Position numbers and translations under genes: made by a program
NCBI RefSeq assembly: GCF_014656435.1
Contig: NZ_BNCK01000005.1
Span: 310,001-374,000, forward strand
DNA length: 64,000 bases
Source: Thalassotalea marina
Lineage (GTDB): Bacteria > Pseudomonadota > Gammaproteobacteria > Enterobacterales > Alteromonadaceae
Direction: 5' to 3'
Shown here: piece after piece, positions 1 to 10,803 of the stretch
Position numbering within the stretch: position 1 is the first letter of the stretch
Layout: the number at the start of each line of letters is the position of its first letter
The notes under the pieces: generated by a model
The model's input: the letters and a program-made list of their open reading frames with translations, nothing else
What the model was told of the DNA's origin: nothing
The model's database searches: none

Positions 1-9
1 CAAATTTCC

Positions 10-38
10 TTACACTTGAACTGGTTTTCCACTATAAT
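10..38 (+). promoter_or_regulatory. Probable sigma70 promoter of purL
   Basis: A perfect -10 box TATAAT lies at 33-38. A weaker -35 TTACAC at 10-15 is 17 nt upstream, the ideal spacing. The start site would fall near 45, leaving a leader of about 40 nt before the purL ATG at 88. I see no clear PurR-like palindrome in the 87 bases available. Confidence 0.6.
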
Positions 39-87
39 ACGCGCGATTTTTATTCCTAAATAAATCCAACCTTGGTGAATACATAAT

Positions 88-3000
88 ATGGCGATGTTGA
101 TTCAAACCCTTCGTGGCGCTCCAGCTTTATCTGATTTTCGTATTAAAAAGTTATTAGATCAGTGTGCTGAATTAGGCCTTCCTGTTACTGACATTTATGC
201 AGAATTTACCCATTTTGCTCACTTATCTGCTGAGCTTGATGCTAATGAAGCAGAAGTGTTAGCTAAACTTTTAACTTATGGCCCAACCATTGAAGAGCAT
301 GAACCTACAGGTGCTTTGCACTTGGTGACGCCTCGTCCAGGTACTATTTCACCTTGGTCTTCAAAATCGACAGACATTGCACACAACTGTGGCTTAAACA
401 AAGTTATTCGTTTAGAGCGTGGTTTAGCGTATTACGTACAAAGTGAAAGCTTAAGCGATGAACAATTAAAGCAATTAAATAGCTTAATTCACGATCGCAT
501 GATGGACGTTGTGTTTAGCGAATTTGAACAAGCGCATAGCCTTTTTGCTACTGCTGAACCAGGCCAACTTTCATCGGTTGATGTATTAGGTGGTGGTCGT
601 CCGGCATTAGCACAAGCAAACTTAACGTTAGGTTTAGCACTAGCGGAAGATGAAATTGACTATTTAGTTGAAAACTTCACCCGATTAGGCCGTAACCCTA
701 ACGACATCGAATTATACATGTTTGCGCAAGCAAACTCTGAGCATTGTCGTCACAAAATCTTCAATGCTGACTGGACTATCGACGGTGAAGTTCAGCCAAA
801 ATCATTGTTTAAAATGATTAAAAATACCCACGAAACAAACTCAGACTTTGTTTTAAGTGCCTATAAAGATAACGCAGCTGTAATGGTTGGCTCTGAGGGT
901 GGTCGTTTCTTCCCTAACCCAGAAACAAAAGAATATGGTTACAATCACGAAGATATCCATATTCTGATGAAGGTTGAAACTCATAACCACCCTACTGCTA
1001 TTTCTCCTTTCCCTGGTGCTTCAACAGGCTCTGGTGGTGAAATTCGTGACGAAGGTGCAACTGGTGTTGGCTCTAAACCAAAAGCTGGCTTAGTTGGTTT
1101 CTCTGTATCTAACCTTCGTATTCCTAATTTTGAGCAGCCTTGGGAAACGGATTTTGGTAAGCCAAACCGTATCGTTTCAGCATTAGACATTATGCTTGAA
1201 GGCCCATTAGGCGGTGCGGCATTTAACAACGAATTTGGTCGTCCAAATATTCTTGGTTACTTCCGTACTTACGAAGAACAAGTTAAATCTTTCAATGGCG
1301 AAGAAATCCGTGGTTATCACAAGCCAATCATGCTTGCTGGTGGTTTAGGTAATATCCGCGGTGAACACGTACAAAAAGGTGAAATCAACGTTGGTGCTAA
1401 CTTAATCGTTTTAGGTGGCCCGGCAATGAACATCGGTTTAGGTGGTGGCGCTGCATCGTCAATGGCATCAGGGCAATCTGCTGAAGATTTAGACTTTGCT
1501 TCTGTTCAACGTGAAAACCCTGAAATGGAACGTCGTTGTCAGGAAGTTATCGACCGCTGTTGGCAACTAGGTGACAACAACCCAATTTTATTTATCCATG
1601 ACGTAGGCGCTGGTGGTTTATCAAATGCCTTCCCTGAATTAGTGTCAGACGGTGGCCGTGGTGGTAACTTTGAGCTACGCAACGTACCAAATGACGAGCG
1701 CAGCATGTCACCGCTTGAGATCTGGTGTAACGAATCACAAGAGCGTTATGTACTAGCGGTAAACGACGAACAATTACCGCTATTTGAAGAAATTTGTAAG
1801 CGTGAACGTGCACCGTTTGCTGTGGTGGGTAAAGCAACCGAAGAAGAGCACTTAACGTTAACTGATGAACATTTTGACAACAAGCCTATCGACTTACCAT
1901 TGGATGTATTATTAGGTAAAGCACCTAAAATGCACCGCGACGTTGAAAGCAGAAAAGAAACTGGCGCACCGCTTGATTTAGCCAATGTTGACTTAGCTGA
2001 CGCAGCAGACCGCATTTTACGCTTGCCAACTATCGCTGAAAAAACCTTCCTGATTACCATTGGTGACCGCTCTGTAACCGGTATGGTTGCACGTGATCAA
2101 ATGGTTGGTCCTTGGCAGGTTCCAGTTGCTGATTGTGCGGTAACCACAGCTTCTTTAGACTCATACCATGGTGAAGCTATGTCTATGGGTGAACGTACAC
2201 CTGTAGCCCTTTTAAACTATGGCGCATCAGCTCGTTTAGCTGTAGCAGAATCACTCACTAACATCGCTTCTGCTGATATTGGCGATTTAAACCGTATTAA
2301 GCTTTCTGCTAACTGGATGGCTGCGGCAGGTCACCCAGGTGAAGATGCTGGTCTTTACGAAGCGGTTAAAGCTGTTGGTGAAGAACTATGTCCGGCATTA
2401 GGTTTAACCATTCCTGTTGGTAAAGACTCAATGTCAATGAAAACCAAATGGGAAGAAAACGGTGAAGAAAAAGCAGTAACTGCGCCACTATCATTGGTTA
2501 TCACAGCATTTGGCCGTGTTGAAGATGTGCGTAAGACAGTTACACCGCAGCTTCGCACTGACTTAGGCGATTCACGCATAGTTGCCATTGATTTATCTGG
2601 CGGTAAAAACCGTTTAGGTGGTTCTTGTATCGCTCAGGTTTACAAGCAACTTGGTACTGAAACACCTGACGTGGACAGCGCTGAAACGTTAAAAGATTTC
2701 TTCAATGCCATTCAAACATTAGTCGCTGAAGAAAAACTATTGGCCTATCACGATCGCAGTGACGGTGGTTTATTCACTTCCGTGGTTGAAATGGCATTTG
2801 CTGGTCACACCGGTGTTGATATTGACGTATCTAAACTTTCTGGTGACAACATCAGCGTATTGTTTAACGAAGAATTAGGCGCAGTGATTCAAATTCGTGA
2901 AAGCGATGTCGAGCACGTACATGCGGTATTGGCACAGCACGGTATTTTAGACCTTTGCACCGATATCGGTCGCGTTAATAATGAAGATACTATTCGTTTT

Positions 3001-4002
3001 ACTCGTGACGGCGAAACCATCTTAGAAAACTCACGTACATACTTCCGTACCGTATGGGCAGAAACAACACTTAAGATGCAAGCGCTTCGTGATAACCCAG
3101 AATGTGCACAGCAAGAATACGACGTGAAATTTGACACTGAAGATCCTGGTTTAAACGCTGAGTTAACTTTTGATATCAATGAAGATATTGTTGCTGATTT
3201 AATTGCAAAAGACGCTCAAACAGGCAGCAACCCTAAAGTGGCTATTTTACGTGAGCAAGGTGTTAACTCTCATGTTGAAATGGCGGCAGCATTTGACCGC
3301 GCAGGCTTTAAAGCTATCGACGTGCATATGTCTGACATTTTAGAAGGTCGTGTTGACTTAGCTAACTTCAACGGTTTAGTGGCCTGTGGTGGTTTCTCAT
3401 ACGGTGACGTATTAGGTGCTGGTGAAGGTTGGGCAAAATCAATTTTATTCAACGCTAAAGCACGTGATATGTTCAAAACCTTCTTCCATCGTGAAGATAC
3501 TTTCTCATTAGGTGTGTGTAATGGCTGTCAAATGCTATCAAACCTGAAAGAAATTATCCCAGGTAGCGAAGCTTGGCCGCACTTTGTACAAAACAAGTCA
3601 GAGCGTTTTGAAGCACGTTTCTCACTAGTTGAAGTACAAGAAAGTCCGTCAATCTTCTTCAAAGGCATGGAAGGATCTCGTATGCCTATCGCTGTATCTC
3701 ACGGTGAAGGTCATGCTGAGTTTGCTAGTGAACAAGCGATTGCTGCAGCTAACGATTCAGGCACTGTATCACTTCGTTATGTTAACAACTATGGTGAAGT
3801 GACTGAAACCTATCCTGCTAACCCGAATGGTTCACCAGATGGTATTACATCACTAACCACTACCGATGGTCGTGTTACTATCATGATGCCACACCCTGAG
3901 CGTGTATTCCGTACCGTTGCTAACTCATGGCACCCAGACAACTGGGGTGAAGATTCACCTTGGGTACGTATGTTCCGCAATGCACGTAAGTTTATTGGTT
4001 AG
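88..4002 (+). CDS. purL: Phosphoribosylformylglycinamidine synthase
   Basis: Large single-chain PurL (1304 aa), which converts FGAR, glutamine and ATP to FGAM in cytoplasmic purine synthesis. The length is typical of the gammaproteobacterial form. In order: an N-terminal PurS-like region (about 1-150), a linker, two AIR-synthase-type halves (motif [19 protein letters not shown] near residue 300) and a C-terminal class I glutaminase. The glutaminase shows the nucleophile elbow GVCNGCQM with Cys1144 and the HPE motif with His1269 and Glu1271. It is monocistronic, with its own promoter upstream and a strong terminator 17 nt after the stop. No defect is visible. Confidence 0.98.
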   Translation: MAMLIQTLRGAPALSDFRIKKLLDQCAELGLPVTDIYAEFTHFAHLSAELDANEAEVLAKLLTYGPTIEEHEPTGALHLVTPRPGTISPWSSKSTDIAHNCGLNKVIRLERGLAYYVQSESLSDEQLKQLNSLIHDRMMDVVFSEFEQAHSLFATAEPGQLSSVDVLGGGRPALAQANLTLGLALAEDEIDYLVENFTRLGRNPNDIELYMFAQANSEHCRHKIFNADWTIDGEVQPKSLFKMIKNTHETNSDFVLSAYKDNAAVMVGSEGGRFFPNPETKEYGYNHEDIHILMKVETHNHPTAISPFPGASTGSGGEIRDEGATGVGSKPKAGLVGFSVSNLRIPNFEQPWETDFGKPNRIVSALDIMLEGPLGGAAFNNEFGRPNILGYFRTYEEQVKSFNGEEIRGYHKPIMLAGGLGNIRGEHVQKGEINVGANLIVLGGPAMNIGLGGGAASSMASGQSAEDLDFASVQRENPEMERRCQEVIDRCWQLGDNNPILFIHDVGAGGLSNAFPELVSDGGRGGNFELRNVPNDERSMSPLEIWCNESQERYVLAVNDEQLPLFEEICKRERAPFAVVGKATEEEHLTLTDEHFDNKPIDLPLDVLLGKAPKMHRDVESRKETGAPLDLANVDLADAADRILRLPTIAEKTFLITIGDRSVTGMVARDQMVGPWQVPVADCAVTTASLDSYHGEAMSMGERTPVALLNYGASARLAVAESLTNIASADIGDLNRIKLSANWMAAAGHPGEDAGLYEAVKAVGEELCPALGLTIPVGKDSMSMKTKWEENGEEKAVTAPLSLVITAFGRVEDVRKTVTPQLRTDLGDSRIVAIDLSGGKNRLGGSCIAQVYKQLGTETPDVDSAETLKDFFNAIQTLVAEEKLLAYHDRSDGGLFTSVVEMAFAGHTGVDIDVSKLSGDNISVLFNEELGAVIQIRESDVEHVHAVLAQHGILDLCTDIGRVNNEDTIRFTRDGETILENSRTYFRTVWAETTLKMQALRDNPECAQQEYDVKFDTEDPGLNAELTFDINEDIVADLIAKDAQTGSNPKVAILREQGVNSHVEMAAAFDRAGFKAIDVHMSDILEGRVDLANFNGLVACGGFSYGDVLGAGEGWAKSILFNAKARDMFKTFFHREDTFSLGVCNGCQMLSNLKEIIPGSEAWPHFVQNKSERFEARFSLVEVQESPSIFFKGMEGSRMPIAVSHGEGHAEFASEQAIAAANDSGTVSLRYVNNYGEVTETYPANPNGSPDGITSLTTTDGRVTIMMPHPERVFRTVANSWHPDNWGEDSPWVRMFRNARKFIG

Positions 4003-4018
4003 CCCATAAGAAACGTCG

Positions 4019-4046
4019 AAAAAGCGCTCAAATGAGCGCTTTTTTA
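4019..4046 (+). terminator. Rho-independent terminator of purL
   Basis: Perfect inverted repeat AAAAAGCGCTCA / TGAGCGCTTTTT at 4019-4030 and 4033-4044, followed by T residues. It begins 17 nt after the purL stop codon. Confidence 0.92.
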
Positions 4047-4074
4047 TTGGCTAAATATACTCAGTAGGATAATT

Positions 4075-4138
4075 AGGGACAGACCACAATTAAATCCGTC
4101 GCTAGTTAGGTACAACATTTAAATCGTGGTCTGTCCCC
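4075..4138. repeat. REP-like inverted repeat element
   Basis: AGGGACAGACCACAATT at 4075-4091 is matched by AATCGTGGTCTGTCCCC at 4122-4138: 15 of 17 positions pair, with a 30-nt spacer. The GGGGACAGACCAC core resembles repeats I associate with REP/RAYT-type elements in marine gammaproteobacteria; that link is from memory. I did not notice another copy in this window. It lies between the purL terminator and the metalloprotease gene. Confidence 0.6.
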
Positions 4139-4261
4139 ACGACTACTCCTCCCTTGAGCAATTTTCGTAACACTTTAATTACATTTATTAACACCATTTT
4201 TCTTTTAAAAATCATATAGTCACTGTCGCAACTTTCTTATACAAATCATCAAGAGTTAACC

Positions 4262-5572
4262 ATGAAAAATGGATTTTTGTTTTTATCTGCTTTAGTTTTA
4301 ATAGGCTGTGGTGGCAGTTCATCTAAAACGCCTGAAACAAAGCCTACACCTAGCAATGATATTACGCTTTACACAACGTTATCAGGTAAAGGTTCTATTA
4401 TCCCGACACAAATTACCGTTAAAAAAGGCGAGTCTGTCAACTTTGAACTAACACCTGAGCAAGGTTACAACCTTGCTAATGTTTCAGGGTGTAACGGCAA
4501 AATAAATGGACAAAATTACCAGGTTAAAAATGTCACGGAAAAATGTACTGTTTCGGTTGAGTTTACTGCCAAACAATACTTAATCAGTACAAAAGCAGAC
4601 TTACAAGGTAAAGTTGTTGTTGAACAGCCAGAGATAAGTCACGGTGAAACCACTTTTGCCGATATTTTTCCACATACTGATTATGATATTGGCGATGTCT
4701 TTGGCTGCAATGGCCAATTAACTGGCACCCGATACAACACTGGTAAAATACATGGAGATTGTCGCATCAATGTAGCATTTACACCAATGCATCCTGAGCC
4801 AGAGGCACCAATTACACGTGTTCGAATTCCTGTTGTGGTTCATGTTTTTGAAAACGGTATTTATGGCGTAACTGATGAACAAATAAAAGCGCAAATTGCG
4901 CAAACCAATTTGCATTATAGAATGCAAAATACCTCTGAACTCAACAGTATTAATGCCGATACCAAACAATATGTTGGAGATACTGGTATTCAGTTTTATT
5001 TGGCCGATACTGATCCAAACGGTAATCCACATTCAGGCATTATTCGAATAGATGGTCACAAAGGTGTAGGAGATAATCAAAATTACAGTTTTGCTCGACC
5101 AGAATTAGGTGGCAGCGCGCCATGGCAAAATGATAAATACATTAATATTTGGGTGTCATCTGGACGTAATATGTCCGGAGGTGTTGCCCCTCTAGGTTGG
5201 GCTTATGTGCCTACATTTGCACCTGACGATTATATTGGCGTTACGGTTGCTCAAGAAACATTTGGACCTAACAATACCGAATTTCCATATTTTGAAGGCA
5301 AAACCCTTAGCCATGAACTGGGGCATTTTTTGGGTCTGATGGGGCATACAAATAACGATGTAGATCACAAAGACAACAATCATGCAAATCAACCTTGCGA
5401 TGCTGATATTGCTTCAAATTGTCAGAATAAAAACATTAGTCACAGCAACTTTATGCAAATGAACAATGCAGATAATACCATGAAAATGTTTTCAAAAGGC
5501 CAAGTATCAATTATGCGTAACTGGCTGGAAAATGGACCTTTAGAAGCTCTGTATTTAAACAACTTAGAATAA
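4262..5572 (+). CDS. Lipoprotein zinc metalloprotease, M43 (pappalysin/cytophagalysin)-like
   Basis: Predicted secreted lipoprotein (436 aa) with signal peptide and lipobox LIGC near residue 17, then a Ser/Thr/Pro linker. Two tandem repeats of about 70 aa (about 31-105 and 106-180) resemble the divergent InlB B-repeat: each has an SGKGSI- or LQGKVV-type start and a Cys-containing GCNG motif. The C-terminal half is a metalloprotease: HELGH at 351-355, Gly358, a third His at 362, and a Met-turn-like SNFMQM around 396-400 followed by the M43-type MFSKGQVSIMR. In M43 enzymes the third zinc ligand normally lies 10 residues after the first His; here Gly is at that place and His is one later. Monocistronic. 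Substrate unknown. Confidence 0.8.
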   Translation: MKNGFLFLSALVLIGCGGSSSKTPETKPTPSNDITLYTTLSGKGSIIPTQITVKKGESVNFELTPEQGYNLANVSGCNGKINGQNYQVKNVTEKCTVSVEFTAKQYLISTKADLQGKVVVEQPEISHGETTFADIFPHTDYDIGDVFGCNGQLTGTRYNTGKIHGDCRINVAFTPMHPEPEAPITRVRIPVVVHVFENGIYGVTDEQIKAQIAQTNLHYRMQNTSELNSINADTKQYVGDTGIQFYLADTDPNGNPHSGIIRIDGHKGVGDNQNYSFARPELGGSAPWQNDKYINIWVSSGRNMSGGVAPLGWAYVPTFAPDDYIGVTVAQETFGPNNTEFPYFEGKTLSHELGHFLGLMGHTNNDVDHKDNNHANQPCDADIASNCQNKNISHSNFMQMNNADNTMKMFSKGQVSIMRNWLENGPLEALYLNNLE

Positions 5573-5619
5573 ACAGGTTACCCGCATTAAGGCAGTTAAT
5601 CTCAAACAAACTATCTAGC

Positions 5620-8322
5620 TTAACTGCCCACTTTGTTGGACTGTAACGAATAAAACAAAATGTATTCTCGAAGTTTTTCAACGTTTAACGGTTTGGCCAT
5701 ATGTGCATTCATACCAATGGATAAATAATGGTCAATATCATCTTTTAAAACGTTTGCCGTTAAAGCAATGATTGGAATGCTCGATATTGCTGGGTTTTTA
5801 TGACTTCTGATCCAGTGAGTTGCTTGAATACCATCTAAAATTGGCATCTGAATATCCATTAAAATCACATCATAATCATGATTTTTATCTAAATGTTCTA
5901 TGCATTCCTGCCCATCATTTACATAGTAACCTTCCGCTAACTCGTTTATCAGGATTTTTTTAATAATTGCTTGATTGATACTATTATCTTCTGCCACAAG
6001 CACTCGAATACCCGATAAGTTTTTCGGTTTTTCAGCGCTATAATATTGATTAGCATCTGAAAATACCGCCATTGAGAGCGTTTGAAATAACTCTGACATG
6101 GCACATGGTTTTCGCAATATCTTTGTGATAGCTAAATTGCTGGTTTGATGTTTAATGTGTGCCCTGTCATAGGCTGATAAAATCACTACAGGTGGAGTTT
6201 TATTTAACCCTTGAGATTTCAATTGATTTAAAAACTGATCACCTGCCATTTCTGGCATGCACCAATCCATTAGAATAACATCATAAGATGAGGAGCCTTT
6301 AATCTGAGTTAATGCTTGTTTAGGGCTAACAAAACTATCAACACGTGCATCCAATCCAAGTAAGTGTTGTTCTACAATCTCCAATGCTTTGGCATTATCA
6401 TCAATTAACAATACACTAATTTGCCGTTCAAACTTAAGTGTCGTGTCGTCTTCTATAATGACTTTGTTGTTCACTTGTAATTTAATTTTGGCCGTAAACA
6501 CACTTCCGATGTTTTCTTCGCTTGTTACCTTGACGTCGCCACCCATCAATTGACACAGTTTGTGACAAATAGAAAGACCTAAGCCAGTTCCACCATATTT
6601 TCTTGTGGTTGATGTATCTGCTTGAGTGAATGCACGAAATAGCCTAGTTAACTCACTCTCTGACATGCCAATGCCAGTATCAGACACAGTAAAAACTAAA
6701 TATAAGCTTTCGCTTTGTTCACTATCTTGCATCGTAATATCTAAAGTAACCTTTCCTTGATTGGTAAACTTAATCGCATTTGATAGCAAATTGAGTAATA
6801 TCTGGTTAACGCGAACAGTATCCCCCATCAGATCAGGGTGCACATTTTTGGCCAAAGTGATCTCAAAGCCCAGGCCCTTGTCTTTTATTTCGTCATCAAA
6901 TGTTGAGTGAATAAAGTCTATAGTGTTGTAGATTGAAAACGGCTCAGCTTCTAATTCAATTTTACCCGACTCAATTTTTGAAAAATCTAACACATCATTG
7001 ATAACTGTCATTAAATGTTTGGCAGATATTTCAATTTTACTAAGCTGATCAACTTGTTGGTGATCCAGATTTGTCATTTTCAACAGCTGAGTAAAACCAA
7101 CGATACCATTTAATGGCGTTCTTATTTCATGACTCATATTAGCCAAAAATTCGGCTTTGACTCTTGCTGCTTGATTGGCCTTTTCTACCGCACTTTCTAA
7201 TTCAATATTTTGGCTTTTCAGCTGTGACTTTTGTTGGTCTAATTGAACCACTGCTTGTTCCAGTGCTGATGTTTTTAGCGCAACTTGTTCCTTTAACGTC
7301 TCTTGTTGCCTTATTGACTGAAATACCAGTAATGCCACAACAAATGACAATAAGCCACCAGTAATATATAAGCCTAACAACAATTGCGCTGCGTCGGTTT
7401 TAAGTTGTGTTTTGGGCTCGATAATAATACGCCACTGATTTCCTTCTAATTGCAATGGTGATTGAAAAAAAGGATTAGCTTGCAATGTGTTAGTTGAGGA
7501 TTTTGTCAACGTTTTGTCTGGATAACTGTACAAATTACCCTGGTTATCAAAGAGATAATAATTAAACAAATCAGTTGTTGCATTTGCGTCTATCAAAGTA
7601 AAAATATCTTCGATGTACTGGCTAGATAATATTAGCCCTGTTAACCAATTCGTGTTTGACTCACTGTTATTGACGATTGGGTGAATATGAATGAAAAATG
7701 GTTTGTCGGTTATGTTTCCCACTGGAGCGCTAAGGTCGGTGATCATTGGGGTGTGTGACTCTATCACTTTGTAGAGCAAAGGACCTATAGGTGAATCTGG
7801 ACGGATATTACGCCCTAAAAAATTATCATTAGGCGGAGCGGGAAATGTATATTGAGGAAAAACAACATGTTCATTTGCCGCACTAGCTGGATAAACTTTT
7901 TTCTGATCAACAAAGTCAAAAATGGCAAACTCTCTAAACTGAACTTCTGGATTATTTTTAATTTTTCCTAATTCCAAATCTAGCTGATTCACATTGACGT
8001 AATTTAACACAGAGATCCGTCTGCCTTGGGGAAAGCTAGGATACACTTTATTGATAAAGCCAACGTATTCTTCAAAACTCACCCATTCGGACGAAGAAAA
8101 TAAGTTTGCAATAGACGCAACTTGGAAATACGAACGATTAAAAGCCGCTTCAATATCTTTAACTCGCATCTGGGCTTTTTGCTGTAAAGAGGCTTGTGCT
8201 ACAGATAATTGCTGAGATTTTTTGTTGTGATAAAAATAATGAGTAATGGCTATGCCGAAAATAAATACAACAAGAGTAATGATTATGGAATTTGAGGTTA
8301 AAGGACGCTTGTTTAATTTCAT
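5620..8322 (-). CDS. CHASE-domain hybrid sensor histidine kinase with two receiver domains
   Basis: Membrane sensor kinase (900 aa). A TM helix (about 13-31) and a periplasmic CHASE-type sensor (about 50-300) are followed by a second TM helix (about 314-335) and a coiled coil (about 340-390). HisKA has the phospho-acceptor His398 in SHEIRTPLNG. The HATPase has NLLSNAIKFT and DTGIGM, and a G2 box GGTGLGLS near 577-584. Two receivers follow, with Asp686 (VILMDWCMP) and Asp823 (VILMDIQMP). There is no Hpt domain, and no DNA-binding response regulator is adjacent, so the output partner is elsewhere. It is last in a three-gene operon, starting 3 nt after the receptor stop codon, which suggests it senses something tied to that receptor. 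Confidence 0.93.
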   Translation of the reverse strand: MKLNKRPLTSNSIIITLVVFIFGIAITHYFYHNKKSQQLSVAQASLQQKAQMRVKDIEAAFNRSYFQVASIANLFSSSEWVSFEEYVGFINKVYPSFPQGRRISVLNYVNVNQLDLELGKIKNNPEVQFREFAIFDFVDQKKVYPASAANEHVVFPQYTFPAPPNDNFLGRNIRPDSPIGPLLYKVIESHTPMITDLSAPVGNITDKPFFIHIHPIVNNSESNTNWLTGLILSSQYIEDIFTLIDANATTDLFNYYLFDNQGNLYSYPDKTLTKSSTNTLQANPFFQSPLQLEGNQWRIIIEPKTQLKTDAAQLLLGLYITGGLLSFVVALLVFQSIRQQETLKEQVALKTSALEQAVVQLDQQKSQLKSQNIELESAVEKANQAARVKAEFLANMSHEIRTPLNGIVGFTQLLKMTNLDHQQVDQLSKIEISAKHLMTVINDVLDFSKIESGKIELEAEPFSIYNTIDFIHSTFDDEIKDKGLGFEITLAKNVHPDLMGDTVRVNQILLNLLSNAIKFTNQGKVTLDITMQDSEQSESLYLVFTVSDTGIGMSESELTRLFRAFTQADTSTTRKYGGTGLGLSICHKLCQLMGGDVKVTSEENIGSVFTAKIKLQVNNKVIIEDDTTLKFERQISVLLIDDNAKALEIVEQHLLGLDARVDSFVSPKQALTQIKGSSSYDVILMDWCMPEMAGDQFLNQLKSQGLNKTPPVVILSAYDRAHIKHQTSNLAITKILRKPCAMSELFQTLSMAVFSDANQYYSAEKPKNLSGIRVLVAEDNSINQAIIKKILINELAEGYYVNDGQECIEHLDKNHDYDVILMDIQMPILDGIQATHWIRSHKNPAISSIPIIALTANVLKDDIDHYLSIGMNAHMAKPLNVEKLREYILFYSLQSNKVGS

Positions 8323-8325
8323 TTA

Positions 8326-10782
8326 TTAATCAAATCTATAAATAAAGGTAAAGCCAACTTGACGTCCTTGCCCTTGCACACATCCACGTACAGTCTCGGC
8401 ATCGGTTCCCGGAACAACGGCACGCTCCATACAGTATTGTTCATTTGTCAGGTTTTTCCCCCAAAGTATTGCCTCGTATTGCTCTTGATTGCCAAAATGA
8501 AAACGCGCGCTAGCCCCGAGAATATGTGTTGCCTGTTCAGAAAAGTTATATTGCCATCTAGCACTATGTTGACCTGCCAAAATGTGAATATGTTCATCTA
8601 TAAAGTTATAGTGTAGTGCTAAATTTAACTCATTGCCTTGAAAGTTATACGATTTATTTAGCACAGCACTAAAAGTCCATTCTGGGGAGTTAGTTAATTC
8701 ATTACCTTTGATTACTTGCTGTTGAAAGGCGTTAATACTATTAGCAGGCACACCGTCAGTGTTTAGATCACCATTGGTTACTTTTGTGTCAAGCCAACCT
8801 AAGCCTACTACTAAGTTAAAATCTTCATCAAAAATCCAATTAACCTCTAATTCTGCACCTGTTGATTGCGCTTTGGGTAAATTAACAAGAGTCGCAAAAA
8901 GATTAGTGGGATTTCCAGGGTTGTAAACCATATAAAACTGATAGTCATGCCAATCATTTCGAAAAACCGCGCCATTGATCCGCACAGAGTTCTCTAACCA
9001 CTGAGACTTAAAACCTAATTCATAGGTTATTAATGATTCAGGTTCAACCACTCTAGATAACATGCTAGCGTAAGCTGCTGTTGTAGGGTTGGAGTTAACG
9101 GCTGCCATTTTAAACCCTCTAGCGATCGAGCTATAAAACAAAAGTTCAGGTGACACTTGATAATCAAGGGCTAATTTCCCTCCCCACTCATTAAACGATT
9201 TATCAATATCAGCAGATGCGGGATAACCACCAAATTCGTTAACAAAGTTTTGCGCTACCTTAAAACCGGCATAATCGGTAAAAATATCAAAATCAGGGTT
9301 ACCTAAGCTAAACCACCCCATAGTGCCCAAAGGAAAAGGTGCCTCAGCTAAGTCCATCATCATGCCGACCGAGTGAACCTTGGGTGTTAACAATTGACGT
9401 GTCCAACGGTATGCCGCTGTAAAATTTAACCGTTCGTTAATTGGCAACGCCATCTGAGCGTATATGGCATAAGAAGTATTGTCGTCCTTTACCAATGCTC
9501 CACGATCAAACAATGGTCCGACTCCAAGATCTGCCACTTGATCGTCTGGTCGACCGGGACCAGCTGGGTCGATATAAGCCATCTGTAACAAATCGCCACT
9601 GGATTGGTTAAAAGCAACACCTGCCAACCATTGAATTTCAGCGCTTGAGTTTGATTGCCATTGGAATTCTTGTGAAATAAAGAAGGTATCGCTATTGTTA
9701 TACGTGATACTTTGATAAACACTGGCTGGGTTGCCTTGAGCGCCCCAATCGTCCATGCGCTCTGATTTAACTTGTTCTATTGCCGTTAATGAGGAAAAGT
9801 TAATAAAGCTACCTTCGTAGCCCAACTTAAAAAAACCTCCAATTGCATCTATATTGTCCTTCGGAGCAATTAATTCGGAGCTATTTTTCTCGAGATTGGC
9901 ATTGTTAATGTTGATCAAACCATTATCGCTAGCCAACAACACAGTTTTTACTTGGGCAATTTGTCGCTGTACCCCACCATAAAAAGCCATGTTTAATTGC
10001 CAGTTGTCAGTTAATTTTCCAGTTAAACTAACTCGTATACCTTGTTTATCAATATTGCCAAATTCAGAATGGTTACCTTCATTGATACTTTTTACAGCGC
10101 CGTCTCTTTTATGTTTAAAACCAGATAGCCGGACACTAAAGTTTTCGTTTAAATCCAGATTAGATGCTGCATCTATAAAGGCTTGCCCAAGCTGTCCAAC
10201 ACTGAGTTTTGCATAGCCGTTATTAAATTCATTTTGTGTTTTAGTCGTAATAAAATGAATCGCGCCCCCCGTAGTATTTTTACCGTACAGAGCGTTTTGC
10301 GGCCCTCTTAATACTTCAACACGTTGTACATCATGCAAAACAAAGTTAGCTAACATGGGGTTATGAATAGCGACATCGTCAAGATAAATACCAATCGCTG
10401 GTACAGAAGATAAGTTAAAATCATCTAATCCAACCCCTCTGATAAAGTAGTTATTTACACCACTAATTGCTCGTGTAGCAGTTAGATTAGGAGTAAATGC
10501 CGCAATACTTTGTACATCTTCTATTGAAAACTGTTCGATTTGAGCGTTTGAAAGTGCCGTTACTGAAACGGGTACGTGCTGGAGTGATTGTGGTCGTTTT
10601 TGCGCGGTGACTTCTATTCGTTCTAGCGTCGCATTTTGTGCAGCTGTTTGATTAGCTAATACCAATAATCCTAAGGTAAAAATCCGCACCACTGATTCCA
10701 AGATTTTTATTGTTTGGTATTGAGTATAAACAAAGTAATTAGAGTTGCTTAAAAACTTTTGTTTTATTTGACGATTTTTCAA
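8326..10782 (-). CDS. TonB-dependent receptor
   Basis: Outer-membrane active transporter of about 800 aa. A hydrophobic signal segment (LGLLVLANQTAAQ) precedes the TonB-box-like sequence RIEVTAQKRPQSL. The plug has RGPQNALYGKNTTGGAIHF. The long beta-barrel ends in a typical terminal strand, QVGFTFIYRFD. The class with ...VTAQKRPQ... is common in marine and sphingomonad genomes and covers varied carbohydrate or siderophore substrates; I cannot assign one. The start is uncertain: there is no in-frame ATG before the signal peptide. The reading frame opens with TTG at 10782, and TTG or GTG codons closer to the hydrophobic segment would give a more normal signal peptide. It sits between the EAL gene (21 nt upstream) and the hybrid kinase (3 nt downstream). 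Confidence 0.92.
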   Translation of the reverse strand: MKNRQIKQKFLSNSNYFVYTQYQTIKILESVVRIFTLGLLVLANQTAAQNATLERIEVTAQKRPQSLQHVPVSVTALSNAQIEQFSIEDVQSIAAFTPNLTATRAISGVNNYFIRGVGLDDFNLSSVPAIGIYLDDVAIHNPMLANFVLHDVQRVEVLRGPQNALYGKNTTGGAIHFITTKTQNEFNNGYAKLSVGQLGQAFIDAASNLDLNENFSVRLSGFKHKRDGAVKSINEGNHSEFGNIDKQGIRVSLTGKLTDNWQLNMAFYGGVQRQIAQVKTVLLASDNGLININNANLEKNSSELIAPKDNIDAIGGFFKLGYEGSFINFSSLTAIEQVKSERMDDWGAQGNPASVYQSITYNNSDTFFISQEFQWQSNSSAEIQWLAGVAFNQSSGDLLQMAYIDPAGPGRPDDQVADLGVGPLFDRGALVKDDNTSYAIYAQMALPINERLNFTAAYRWTRQLLTPKVHSVGMMMDLAEAPFPLGTMGWFSLGNPDFDIFTDYAGFKVAQNFVNEFGGYPASADIDKSFNEWGGKLALDYQVSPELLFYSSIARGFKMAAVNSNPTTAAYASMLSRVVEPESLITYELGFKSQWLENSVRINGAVFRNDWHDYQFYMVYNPGNPTNLFATLVNLPKAQSTGAELEVNWIFDEDFNLVVGLGWLDTKVTNGDLNTDGVPANSINAFQQQVIKGNELTNSPEWTFSAVLNKSYNFQGNELNLALHYNFIDEHIHILAGQHSARWQYNFSEQATHILGASARFHFGNQEQYEAILWGKNLTNEQYCMERAVVPGTDAETVRGCVQGQGRQVGFTFIYRFD

Positions 10783-10803
10783 TGTAGCAGGATCAAACCA
10801 GCT

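Noticed and set aside
1746-2060. 104-codon minus-strand open frame inside purL
   Set aside because: Ser/Lys-rich shadow of purL with no start signals.
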